Source of the DNA: Cliona cf. orientalis
Lineage: Eukaryota; Porifera; Demospongiae; Clionaida; Clionaidae
Assembly (NCBI GenBank): GCA_963930775.1
Contig: OZ005705.1
Coordinates: forward strand, 5,828,001 to 5,892,000
Reading direction: 5' to 3'
DNA length: 64,000 nucleotides
The notes beneath the pieces are model-generated. The model made no database searches and was not told where the DNA came from. It was given only the letters and a program-made list of their open reading frames with translations. How positions within the stretch are numbered: the stretch's first letter is position 1; every line of letters starts with the position of its first letter. Of the stretch, positions 1 through 9,848 are shown piece by piece. The translations under genes were made by a program, and so were the position numbers.

Positions 1-250
1 TTACTTTCTAGCTGAAGGTATCTAGCTTTGACAAAGTTTCTCCCATGAAAATAAAATTATGGTTTTAATGCAAAGGCTGGATAGTTTGAAATTATTATGT
101 TGACCCATTATTCCAATTGCAATACTGCTACATGCAGGCATTGTTTTAGAGCTCAGCCAAACCTGATAGTGTTCCACCCACACATGGTCAAAGTTCACAT
201 GAATAATAAATTATATTATTCCTATTTTTGTCCATGTTTTTTGCACATTC

Positions 251-3200
251 TAGGCACAGAGGTAAGTAGCTCTCCTGACGCCTGCCCTGCGAATGAAAAG
301 CAACCTGCCACTGTTAGTCTGCAAGTGCAGGTAAGTATTGCAATTTTATGCGGCAGTTTTTGCCAAGGCAAACTGCCTGTATGTAATGATATACGAACGA
401 AACGATAGCTTATGAGTCTTTACAGGGCCAAGTATAGCGTTTGAACTCTATCAAGTTACACAAACAGAAAGTAAAAAAACTTACTGATCAGCTGCCATGT
501 GACTCGCTTGATGGCAGCCCTCCAGGACAAAAGCTTGTCTGACGATTCACCATCTTTGAGTTTTTGAAAAAAAATACTATACTTGGCACTGCTTCGATTG
601 ATGGACTATCATAAACAACAGTGAAGTCAGTTCATTCGAGTCTCTGGTCTTCAAAAGTTGATGCAGAAATTTGGACTTTGTTTATATCTGGAAATGGTTG
701 ATATTCGTTCGCATTTTTGACTAATTAAACCGCATTAAACCATATATGAATTGTGTGTGTGCGCAATCATTAAATTTTATAAATTGTGTGTCGAATACTA
801 TCCCATAACTTTAAGCATTACCTTTTACATTTTATTAATTTTGGAATTCATCAGCATACACTGAGTTCAAATTAATTCCAGCACCTAGCTCTTAAAGCTG
901 AGAGAAGTGAGGGGACATTGATTTTTGTGCTTTTATGCACATTTTAGAGTTTGGATGAAAAATGCCATGGTACCTGATCTTGTGTATCTTACCAACAGGA
1001 ATTTGTATCTAGTCACCCGGATAATGAACAAATCCTTGATTGTGATGATGCCACATCTCATGAAGAGCCAACTATTCCCAATAAACAAAAGGACACATTG
1101 TATATTCTTCATCAAAAGAGTGACCACAAGTGTACTGTGTGCCATGTAAACATAGATATTGGATATCGTTGCACTGAGTGTAATGTGAGTGCTCCTGTGT
1201 TCATGTCCTTGTGTGGATGATTATTTCTTTTTTTGCATAATATACATGTAGGACTTTGATATCTGTCCATCATGCTTTCAAGCAATTGGTCATGAACATC
1301 CACTAGATAAGTTTGGGGTTGATGATGACAATAAAGCCATATTTCAACAAAGACAAAAGGATCCCAAGGAACAGCAAATTGGCTCTATTCCCATGCAGCA
1401 ACCACTTGAACACAAACAGCTCAAGGCTACACATATAAATACGAGTAACAAGGACTCATCTGTCCCAAGTTCCAGTGACATCAACTCCACAACCACAAAT
1501 ACACACTCTTTACCTCATCCATCAACACCAAACAACGCTCATTCCTCTAATAGTAGTGATGATACGCCTATGGTTCCTGCACCCTCATCTGATCCAGAGA
1601 AGAGAAAACAGATACAGCAGCAACTGGTGCTACTGCTCCACGCACACAAGTGCCAGCGGAGGGAGAGAGAGCAACAGGCACATGGAGACTATCGACCGTG
1701 CCCACTGCCCCACTGTAAGACCATGAAGAATGTACTAAATCACATGACCGGGTGTCAAGCTGGGAGATCATGCACATGTAAGTTTTCTATATACTCAGAG
1801 AGAGATGTAGACTTGGATGGATGAAACTAAACGAATATTAAATGTGGCCATATGCAGTGCTAGAAGTGGACCATGTTTACAAGACTCCTAGATCCCCATG
1901 TATGCACCTCCAGCCTACCAGTCTATGAACTTGACGACTATTATGCTTCAGCATACGTAATTGAAGTAGCACATTGCATTTCTAGGTATGATTGAAAGGT
2001 GTGGCCCATAGTAACATGATTTGTAGCATTTACAGCCCTTATCAAGCACCTACATATTCGTTAGACCAATGGCTTATAGACTCCTAAAGGAGAAGAGGGC
2101 ATGTAAGTAGGCACCTGGCAAAATTCATATGTAAAATAGTAAAACTCCTCAATATGCATAATGAAAGCCAGACTGCAGCTGTTACTATAATTAGTTACAA
2201 GCCACTGAATTTTGCTAGGTACACTATCAAGTATGGCAGTTACATGCCCTCTCCCCCTTTGGGGTCTATAAGCCCTTGGTTAGACACTGTTCAGGAAGTT
2301 TCTATGTGATTTAGAAGACTGAAGGGCTGTATGTAGAATCCCGAGCGAAGCGAGGGTTCTACGGGCCCTGAGGGCTTCTAAATCATGTAAAAACCAACTA
2401 AACAGTGTCTAACAAATTTAGATCATAGCAACCGAGTGCACGGCAGCAGCGCTTCTCAATCTAGAAGTGTTACCATAGTCTCGTATGGCCCAGAAATGAT
2501 GTGAATCTATGATGGCTGCTAGAAGAACTGTTGTTCAAATGTCATTTAGCTCTCCTGTGACTCGAGAACTCCTAGCAAGTCGCCATTAGCTTCGCTTCTA
2601 TGGCACGCTTGCTAACTCAGCAAGTTCCAATGGACTCCACCTACTATTGCATCGCGATTGTGCACGCTCGATGTCTGAATGAGTTGCATACTTGTGGTTG
2701 TATGTACTCAACCACAGGTACTTGGGCTAGTTTCTGTCTCCATTTTTGTATCCATGGATACAACCAAGCTTGGCCTCATGCTTCAAGCTATGAAATTTAC
2801 AGGTGTCTATGCATGAGATTTTTACAAGTGTCTATATATTAGTTAGATGCTGTTTAGGAGGTTTCTATGTGATTTAGAAGATCGAAGGACTATATAATAT
2901 AGAATCCCAAGCGAAGCAAGGGTTCTATGAGAGCCCTGAGGTCTTTTAAATCACATAGAAACCGACTAAATAGTGTCTAACAAGTTTAGATCATAGAGCT
3001 TTGTATTGCTAGACCCAGAGGGCAAAACTTGTAGGTGACTATGAGAAGCTTGTAGGTGACTATGAGATATAGATACCTGTCAGTAGCCAATCAAATTGCA
3101 ATATTTGTTACAGGTATGATCTAACAGTAGATTGTTCCTAACAGGTCCCTGCTAGTCCCTCGAGATTACCGTAAATCACGAATATTTTGTGTCTAAAATA

Positions 3201-6200
3201 TTTCATGCGGTAGTTAAATAATTTTCGGACAAACGACCCTGTACCGCATTGTCATTAATATTGCGCATATATTTTGTGCATTTAATTTTCGCACAAGCTA
3301 CGCTATCCAAAAATATTTTAACATCGATTTACGGTATTATGTAGATTCTGTGTTTTGATTGCTCATACCTGGGCTGTATCTGCACATACTAGGAGTAAAA
3401 AGTGCTGACTTTATGCACCAATCTCGTTCAAGAATGACATTCCATGTGGCAGCATAATGGGAATAATAATACTATTACCGTACTTAATCTATTACAACAT
3501 AGAAAAAAAATAAACAATTTCAATTATTTTTGGATAAAGTGCACTTTTCTGGTAAAGGTCGTCAATCGCTCATATATGCACATTATGAGAAATGCTAATT
3601 TCTTAGGTACATTGTATTCGATTAACTACAGTATTATGTATGACATTCTTATGTATATAGATCCTCACTGTTCATCATCTCGACAAATTATTGCTCACTG
3701 GAAGAACTGCCAGCGTCCTGATTGTCCTGTCTGTCTGCCACTCAAGCATGCCTCACTAGCCCAAGGAGAAAAGATACCAGGTATGGACTAATCAATCACA
3801 GTATATGCTGCATTGTAAATTCATAAATATACTGTTAAGGAGAGGAACGAATAACATTTTTCTTGAGAATTGTAGGGATAGTATGGCCTTTCGGGTCTAA
3901 AACACCATGTACAGGACAAAACCATCAGATTCTGTAAAGCACCATCTTTTCAGTTTTATTAGCACATGCCGATCGATTGTGCTTGTTTAGCACCTTGCCC
4001 TGACTGTGAAATGCATACGTAGCACATGCTCACGAATTGATCTAACAATTGTTTATTTTTGTGGGTGAAATGACTGTTGGATCAAGCACAAAATTAGCAC
4101 TCCACAAAAATTTTTCCACTATACGATACTCAGGTGCATTAAGGCATGGGACATGCAATTTTGTGTCAAAAATATAGTGATACAAAACTCACTGTATCTG
4201 AAAAAGTCTTTGAGATATGTACATCAGACTTGGTATTTTGATTGTTGGTACCTTAATCTAATTTAGGACCAAATTTGTTGCCATAGCAACCAGTCCTGTG
4301 GGCGTGGCAACCAAAAACGGCACACGATATTTACAAACAGAAATCGCGAATTGCGGAGCAGAAGATGACCTTAGTTTCTCTCCTAACTTCGTATGGTAGT
4401 TAAATAGATGCTAGAGTATCTCAAACTATCTAGGAGGAAGGATAAAAGGCTTGTTTTTGAGCGAGGTGTTGACTTGTGTACTCAATAAGCACCAAAATCC
4501 ACTGCTAGTTCATGTATTTCTTGTTGCTGCTCACCTACAAGCAACCAGATCCACTTCTCCCAGATGAATCTATGAAGCAGAGGTATCTAACGTTCTGATG
4601 AGTCGCTTTTTACAGCCATAAACTATCGTCTTCTGCTCCGCAAATCGATCAGTAGCTTCTTGGCTGCTAGCTGCCTCACCGCTCAATACAAAACATATGG
4701 AGAGCGAGCACGTGCACGCTCGTTAATGATATGCAAATTAGATGCAAATGATATTCATGACCGGAAACGGCCGCTATACGTGAAATTGTACTCCCATGCC
4801 TTAGTGTACCTGAGTATGTCTGTACCCAGAGGAGATTTTCACGATTCTTATGGAATATACATATATCTCGAGCTCCTGCCATATTTGATTTACTCATACA
4901 ATATACCTACCACATAGCCATTTGATCAAGTAGAACAGTGATATTCCTATACTACTACTAGTTGTTGTTTATTTTTGCATTACCAACCCTAGTCTACTTA
5001 CAATTCGTGACTTATTATAGTTAATGAAAAACTTGACCACATCCCCAGTAGCTGCATAGTTCTAATGGTGCATGTGGTAAAAGGTTGTCAATATAGTACA
5101 AGCCACATACACATCGATGCCAGCACCTCAATTGCAGAGATGGAGTCTGAGACCGACTCTCGACCTCGACAGGGACAAGTTTTGATGCTTCAGTCACAGG
5201 AGATGAACTTGACACCGCAGTACAGCTTCTGAACTTCAGATCGGTCATGGCATGATGCGTGCTATATATAGCACAAGCCTAGCTAGATCCACGGGATTAC
5301 GTCAGCCAAAGAGAACACATGAAGTTCGGCCAGCAGTACTTATCGGAGAAAGTGGCATTCGGCTTTAAATGTATTCGCTGGATACAGGCCTCAGATACTC
5401 TCCATACATACCGATTTTCAAGATTCATAAAGGCTCCATTAATATTAAGGCCCTGAATTTTCTCATAATTACCTCATAGATTGCCTAAGAGATTACATCA
5501 TAGGTTTCATTATACATTACACCATAATTACCTCATAACCACAGAAAACTAAATTGCTACTGGGGATATCGATGTATTTGATGTCACAATCATGGGATAA
5601 TGTGGCTAGTATGCATGAGCTATTAACAGTCAGCTCACATGCTCATAGAAAATTTACTTTGCCTCTCACTTCACTCGAGGCTCAATACTCTATTTTTGAA
5701 CTTCAACACAGCAGCATACGCTCATGCAGTCATCTCCGTGATACTAGCCAGACAGATAGCTAGGCTACCGCCAACTATTTTTTCCATGCTTCCATATTTT
5801 CCAAATGAAGACATACTGTTCAGACTACAAGATAACAGCACTCCTGTCGCATGCAGCAGTTTTTGCTGATGGTGCAATTTTTACATGGTAAGGGCAGTAG
5901 GCAAAAATATCTGTGCAAGAACTTGGGGGAGGGGGGTTATTTCTGGGAGAATATAGTATTAATTAGAACGAAAAATATTTTTCAGACAGTTTTTCTTCTT
6001 CTCTGTGGTAAAAGGTCGTCAATATAGTCTACATCAATGCCAGCACCTCAGTCGCAGAGAATCAGATGGAGTCTGAGACCGGCTCTCAACCTCGATAGTG
6101 CCCTGCTAAGCAGGCCACTCAAAACGCACAGCACTTCGCACCGTTTGTTTGAGAATGCGTCTCTATGGCCACCGGTCCTCATTTGTGCACATGAGCCTTT

Positions 6201-8721
6201 TGAACTTGTGGCAGAGCGCATCTTTTGTGCCCTCCAGGTAAGGGCACAGACTACGACATTGTTACATCTCGAGTCCCAATCAACAAAAAATTTCGGCCAA
6301 CCTGTGATGAAATTATTAATGATGATGGTGAAACCTATGATGAAACTTATGATGAACACTGCTTCAAATGTTTAGCTCGCATGACAGGGTGTTGGGACCC
6401 AGAATTCGAACCTAGTGTAGAAGATATCATGAACTATCGATGATATGGCGATTCTCTCAGTTCGCTTTCTTTGGCGAGTTCGCACTCTGGGGGGATTTCC
6501 CTGTTCAGTCGAGCACATGGCAGGTAGAGGTCACGTTCGGGTCAACTGGCTCAAGCTGCGCACCCCAATATACGTGCATATGGAGCATGCGCAGTTTGTC
6601 AATGTGTCCAAGGTCGATGATGGCGGTGTATAGTAGGTACAGTGAATACTTTTTGTGAAGGACGAGGGATGTAGTCTAAGTTTTTCATTATATCCCCACC
6701 AGTAGCAATTTACTTTTCTGTGGTTATTAGGTAATTATGGCATAATCTATGACGAAACCTATGTTAACTGTAATCTCTTATAGGTAACCTGAAGTATTAA
6801 AATATGAGAAAATTCAGGGCCTCACTATTCTATAGAGCCTTTCCAAGATTTGAAAATCAGTAAATACGTAGAGTATCTTATGTGTTCATCCAACAAATAT
6901 CCTACAAACAGTGCATTACCTTCTCTGACAATTACCACTGGCCAAATTTCACTTGTTTTCTTGGCTTACATAATCCCGTGGATAAAGTAAAGCCAGCTTG
7001 CGCTATATTATATAGCACGCATCATATGCATGGCGCTGAACAGCCACGACCCGGACTGATCCGAAATTTGGAAGCTGCAGTGCATTATCAAGTTTATCTC
7101 TGTGATAGAAGCATTGAAACTTACTCCATGATTGCCAGATGAGCGTTATATTATAGGCGAAGAAGAATAAAGTCATCTGCTGTAGGGGGCATATATTTGA
7201 GGTGTACCGTAAACTCTGGTTATTAAGCGCACCTCGCTATTAAGCGCATATTATTTATTAAGCGCATGCCCTCTTCTTGTCATAAGCTATTGTTTATTAA
7301 GCGCATGCGCTTAATAGGCGTGGCGTTCTATGAACCTGACCTTGACCGGCTGGAAAGTATTTGGAGTCCAGCTATCTTTGGAGAAATGATGGCCACGAAT
7401 AACGTTATCATGCAAAAAGATCGACAAATCGCCAGCACTCATCATCTTGAGCGGCAACTGTAAACGTTAAAGTGCTCGATCGATCGATCGAGCGTTGGTA
7501 CAGTGCTAGCGGGCCTCGCATCCATCACGTGCCCAAACGTTAGTGGGCGTGGTTATGTGCCTTATAAGCGCATATCCTTTATTAAGCGCATACTGTCATT
7601 CCGTTTACCGCTATAAGCGCATGCGCTTATTAACCAGAGTCTACGGTATTACACATAATATTATTATTCAAAAATCCCCAGTCTGGCCCATGTCTACTAC
7701 TAAAAAGGGAGGGCTTATTTTCGGGAGGATATGGTATCTTCATACTTGATTCTTCTCTCTATTCTCTACTCTCTCCTTCCTCCCTCACTCCCTCTTCTCT
7801 CTATATGCATCTCATATTGAATATCTGCACATGTGAACCTAAACAGGAACCCAACATGAACAGGCCAAAAGCCGGACGGCAGAGCAAGGCCAATCACAAC
7901 GTACTTTTGATTGTGAGCATTGCCACCGTAGTTTTAAGAGGTTTGGAAACCTCAGGAGACACAAATGTAAACTAGGAAGTCATAGCATGTCAGGTGATGA
8001 CCAGCCTCAGTCATCAGGAAGTTCAACAGCTACCACCACCACTACTGCTGCTGCAAGTTTTGATTGCCAACATTGTCACAGAAGCTTTAGAAGGTCAGGT
8101 GACCTCAAAAGACACAAGTGTAAAAGTGCAAAAGGTGAGTGATCACCTGAAAGGAGACACAATAATTAATAAATTCACTGTTTATGGGATTTTGCATATG
8201 GACAGCGGTCATTATTTAGATCAGTATAGAGACCTTAATTAGGCAATATTATAGGAGATAAACAGCTAGACTGGCAAGCTTTATTGCTATTCTTGACTTT
8301 GATGGATAATTGTTTGACAAAAGAGTGGGGTCGATTTGTACTATTCATAAGTAATGGTAATTTAAAATCAGATTTTGGGGAGGGGGATTCTTAGTAGGAT
8401 GCATAAGATTATGTTGGTGGTGGCGATGAACCTTGAATTCACTTTCCACTGCCTTATTATGGCTGCCCAGAGCCAGACATGCTACACGTAAACAGTCCCT
8501 ATTCCTCAACTGCAGGGAGTGCACAAGTATCTGCAGAGAGTACACAAATGTCTTCAGGGAGTACACAAGCATCTTCAGAGAGTACGCAAGTATCTGCGGG
8601 GAGTGCACAAATAGCAGCAAGTATGGCTGAAGGGGAAGCTAGTACTGGAGATACAATTCAACCAATATCTACTCCCCGCACCAGTCCCCCTTCGGTGGAG
8701 ACCCAACCATCAGATCTGTAA
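251..8721 (+). CDS. ZZ / TAZ1-like / C2HC zinc-finger protein (CBP/p300-related domains), 5' end outside window
   Basis: Spliced gene entering from the left edge. Exons read as 251-330, 999-1184, 1252-1777, 3661-3780, 7847-8134 and 8516-8721; all phases agree and give 467 residues plus a stop. Exons 2-3 encode a ZZ finger ([20 protein letters not shown]). A Ser/Thr/Asn-rich linker follows, then a TAZ domain split by an intron, with [37 protein letters not shown] and DCPVCLPLK. These match the TAZ1 type of CBP/p300, not TAZ2. Exon 5 carries two C-x2-C-x12-H-x3-C fingers ([10 protein letters not shown] and [10 protein letters not shown]). Exon 6 ends in five S/T-Q heptads. CBP/p300 TAZ1 binds transcription-factor activation domains, so a nuclear cofactor role is inferred. 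No acetyltransferase or bromodomain is visible here; upstream exons may lie outside. The first exon is the least certain. Confidence 0.75.
2059..2285. repeat. Small foldback (MITE-like) element
   Basis: The left end gttagaccaatggcttatag is the near-perfect reverse complement of the right end tataagcccttggttagac. The arms continue inward around gagggcatgtaa and ttacatgccctc. It overlaps the start of the next element by a few bases, which suggests nested or adjacent insertion. Confidence 0.6.
2280..2412. repeat. MITE with TTAGACACTGTT terminal inverted repeats, copy 1
   Basis: It starts ttagacactgttcagg and ends ccaactaaacagtgtctaa, giving inverted repeats of about 40 bp. A GC-rich centre contains gagcgaagcgaggg. 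A diverged second copy lies at 2843-2980. Both are followed by a similar stretch ending ttagatcatag. Confidence 0.7.
2843..2980. repeat. MITE with TTAGACACTGTT-type terminal inverted repeats, copy 2
   Basis: Same architecture as 2280-2412: ttagatgctgtttaggagg at the left, accgactaaatagtgtctaa at the right, and centre gcgaagcaagggttct. No coding capacity. Confidence 0.7.
3167..3336. repeat. TACCGTA-ended MITE
   Basis: Begins taccgtaaatcacgaat and ends atcgatttacggta, with subterminal aaaatattt and cggacaaacgaccctgtac blocks. The same blocks recur at 17664-17797 and, more diverged, at 14090-14280. Non-autonomous. Confidence 0.75.
5031..7140. mobile_element. Foldback element with about 0.4-kb inverted arms (family A, copy A)
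   Basis: The left arm (about 5185-5566) is the reverse complement of the right arm (about 6690-7120). For example aaccacagaaaactaaattg pairs with caatttacttttctgtggtt, and ccacgggattacgtcagcc pairs with the right-arm stretch ending aatcccgtgg. The outer left end, cttgaccacatccccagtag, is missing on the right but intact in reverse at the right end of the copy at 57634-58672. A partial repeat of the terminal zone sits at about 6005-6105. No intact protein is visible; it looks non-autonomous. Confidence 0.65.
7205..7648. repeat. TACCGTA-ended MITE built from TTAAGCGCA motifs
   Basis: Starts taccgtaaactctggttatt and ends aataaccagagtctacggta (the last bases read ttaaccagagtctacggta). Inside, ttaagcgcat and its reverse complement occur repeatedly next to both ends. 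The centre includes a tcgatcgatcgatcgag run. Confidence 0.75.
8516..8620 (+). repeat. 21-bp coding tandem repeat (S/T-Q heptads)
   Basis: The last exon of the ZZ/TAZ gene opens with five 7-residue units of the type S-T/A-Q-x-S-A/S-E/G. At DNA level they are 21-bp units such as agtacacaagtatctgcaga. The tail is low-complexity and probably disordered. Confidence 0.7.
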
Positions 8722-9848
8722 CAGACATAATAACTCCGCACTACACTATGTCATACATATCAAATCAAGGCAAACTACCGTATAGTAATTATGCAGTGTC
8801 AATAATAATTATGAAACACACCTGACACTCCATTTTTGGTTAAAACGTCATAATTATTATACAGCTTATCCCAATCCTTTGTACTAAGCTGTTTCACTGC
8901 ATGTCTCCGTAATAACTATTATGACACACTGTACATAATATGTACATGCATTGTATAATATGTTTGGTTTTTGCCATTGTGTCAGTAACAATCCCATACC
9001 AGCCAATATGCAACTACAGTAGAACTTCCGAATAACGGACACATTGGGAGCAGGCCTTTTGTCCTTTATATGGAGGTTGTCCCTTTACAGAAGCGGAGAC
9101 AATTTACATATTAATATAATATAGTCTACACATTATGATAGCTATAATTATTATAGCTAGCTAGTTAGCGTTTGCAGAGGTGACAGGAGAAAGAATCAAC
9201 AGGAAAGCAGGATATGAGCTGGATTTGAGTCTACTTCAATTTAAGTACTGTGTATACACTTGAATTGTATCATGCATTGATGCATTAGTCTTGCCCCAGA
9301 CCCACCTTCAAGATATCACCCCTCCTACAAAGGGGGGAGGGCCTGGCTAGGCTATCATGATTACGTCACTGGCCGCGAAAAGGGGTGTGGCTTCCTGGCC
9401 GTCCGCTATTTAGATACTGAGATGTTCAATCGGGTCCGAACAATCCGTCCGTTATAGAGAATTGAGAGGTTGTCCGCTCCTCGGAGGTTCGTAATGTACT
9501 AAGTCTATGGCAAATTCAATCCGTTCCATAGCGGTTGTCCGTTATATAGTGGGTGGTCGCTCCTGGGAGGGTCCGTTATGAGAAGTTCCACTGTAATAAT
9601 AGTTAGCTTCCTTTGGTGTGTATCCTAGTCTTTAAGTCGGTTAGCTGTACTGCCAACAGCATTTTGGTATTACAGAGTTTAGAAACCATATGTCCATGCA
9701 TGGATGTTGTAGAATTGCTTTGATCTACGTACCCTTAGGCGAATTTGTACCATGTACAATTATTATATCAAATCAATAAATAAACCAAACACTGATTAGC
9801 TGATTCTGAAACTTCAAGCATTCTCTAAAAATGTTCCCCTTAACTTTA
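8722..9848. other. Convergent intergenic spacer
   Basis: Lies between the stop of the ZZ/TAZ gene and the stop of the cotransporter gene. It carries one MITE (9015-9595) and AT-rich, partly palindromic sequence around 8780-8960; no gene seen. Confidence 0.7.
9015..9595. repeat. MITE of pogo/Tigger appearance
   Basis: Left end tacagtagaacttccgaata, right end gagaagttccactgta, followed inward by cggaca and tgtccg motifs (gttgtccgttatatag near 9534). CAGT-GAAC ends with CGGACA subterminal motifs are typical of pogo-related non-autonomous elements in animals; the family assignment is inference. Confidence 0.7.

Larger units (their letters stand above)
1778..3660. other. Intron of the ZZ/TAZ gene, splits the TAZ domain
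   Basis: The intron lies between the two TAZ exons (donor gtaagt after 1777, acceptor tatag before 3661; one base of the codon is carried over). It holds several short foldback elements annotated separately and no other coding signal I can support. Confidence 0.7.
3781..7846. other. 4.07-kb intron of the ZZ/TAZ gene filled with foldback elements
   Basis: The exons at 3661-3780 and 7847-8134 join in phase across it, so no further exon is required. It contains a large element with long inverted arms (about 5031-7140) and a TACCGTA-ended MITE (7205-7648). The first kilobase, 3781-5030, shows no gene; it has a short inverted pair, ttgcggagcagaagatga near 4351 and tcgtcttctgctccgcaa near 4627. 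Confidence 0.65.

Noticed and set aside
251..3780. Calling the first gene CBP/p300 itself
   Set aside because: The TAZ domain is TAZ1-like and is followed by C2HC fingers, and no bromodomain, acetyltransferase or TAZ2 is visible in the window.
4343..4650. Short inverted pair around ttgcggagcagaagatga as a transposon
   Set aside because: Only about 20-25 bp match and the flanks show no further pairing; too weak to call.
6390..6420. tRNA gene on the minus strand
   Set aside because: Only a T-arm-like block fits; no acceptor stem, D-arm or anticodon arm can be completed.
6037..6443. Protein-coding gene in the overlapping frames inside repeat copy A
   Set aside because: The frames are not preserved in copies B and D of the same repeat, so they look fortuitous.
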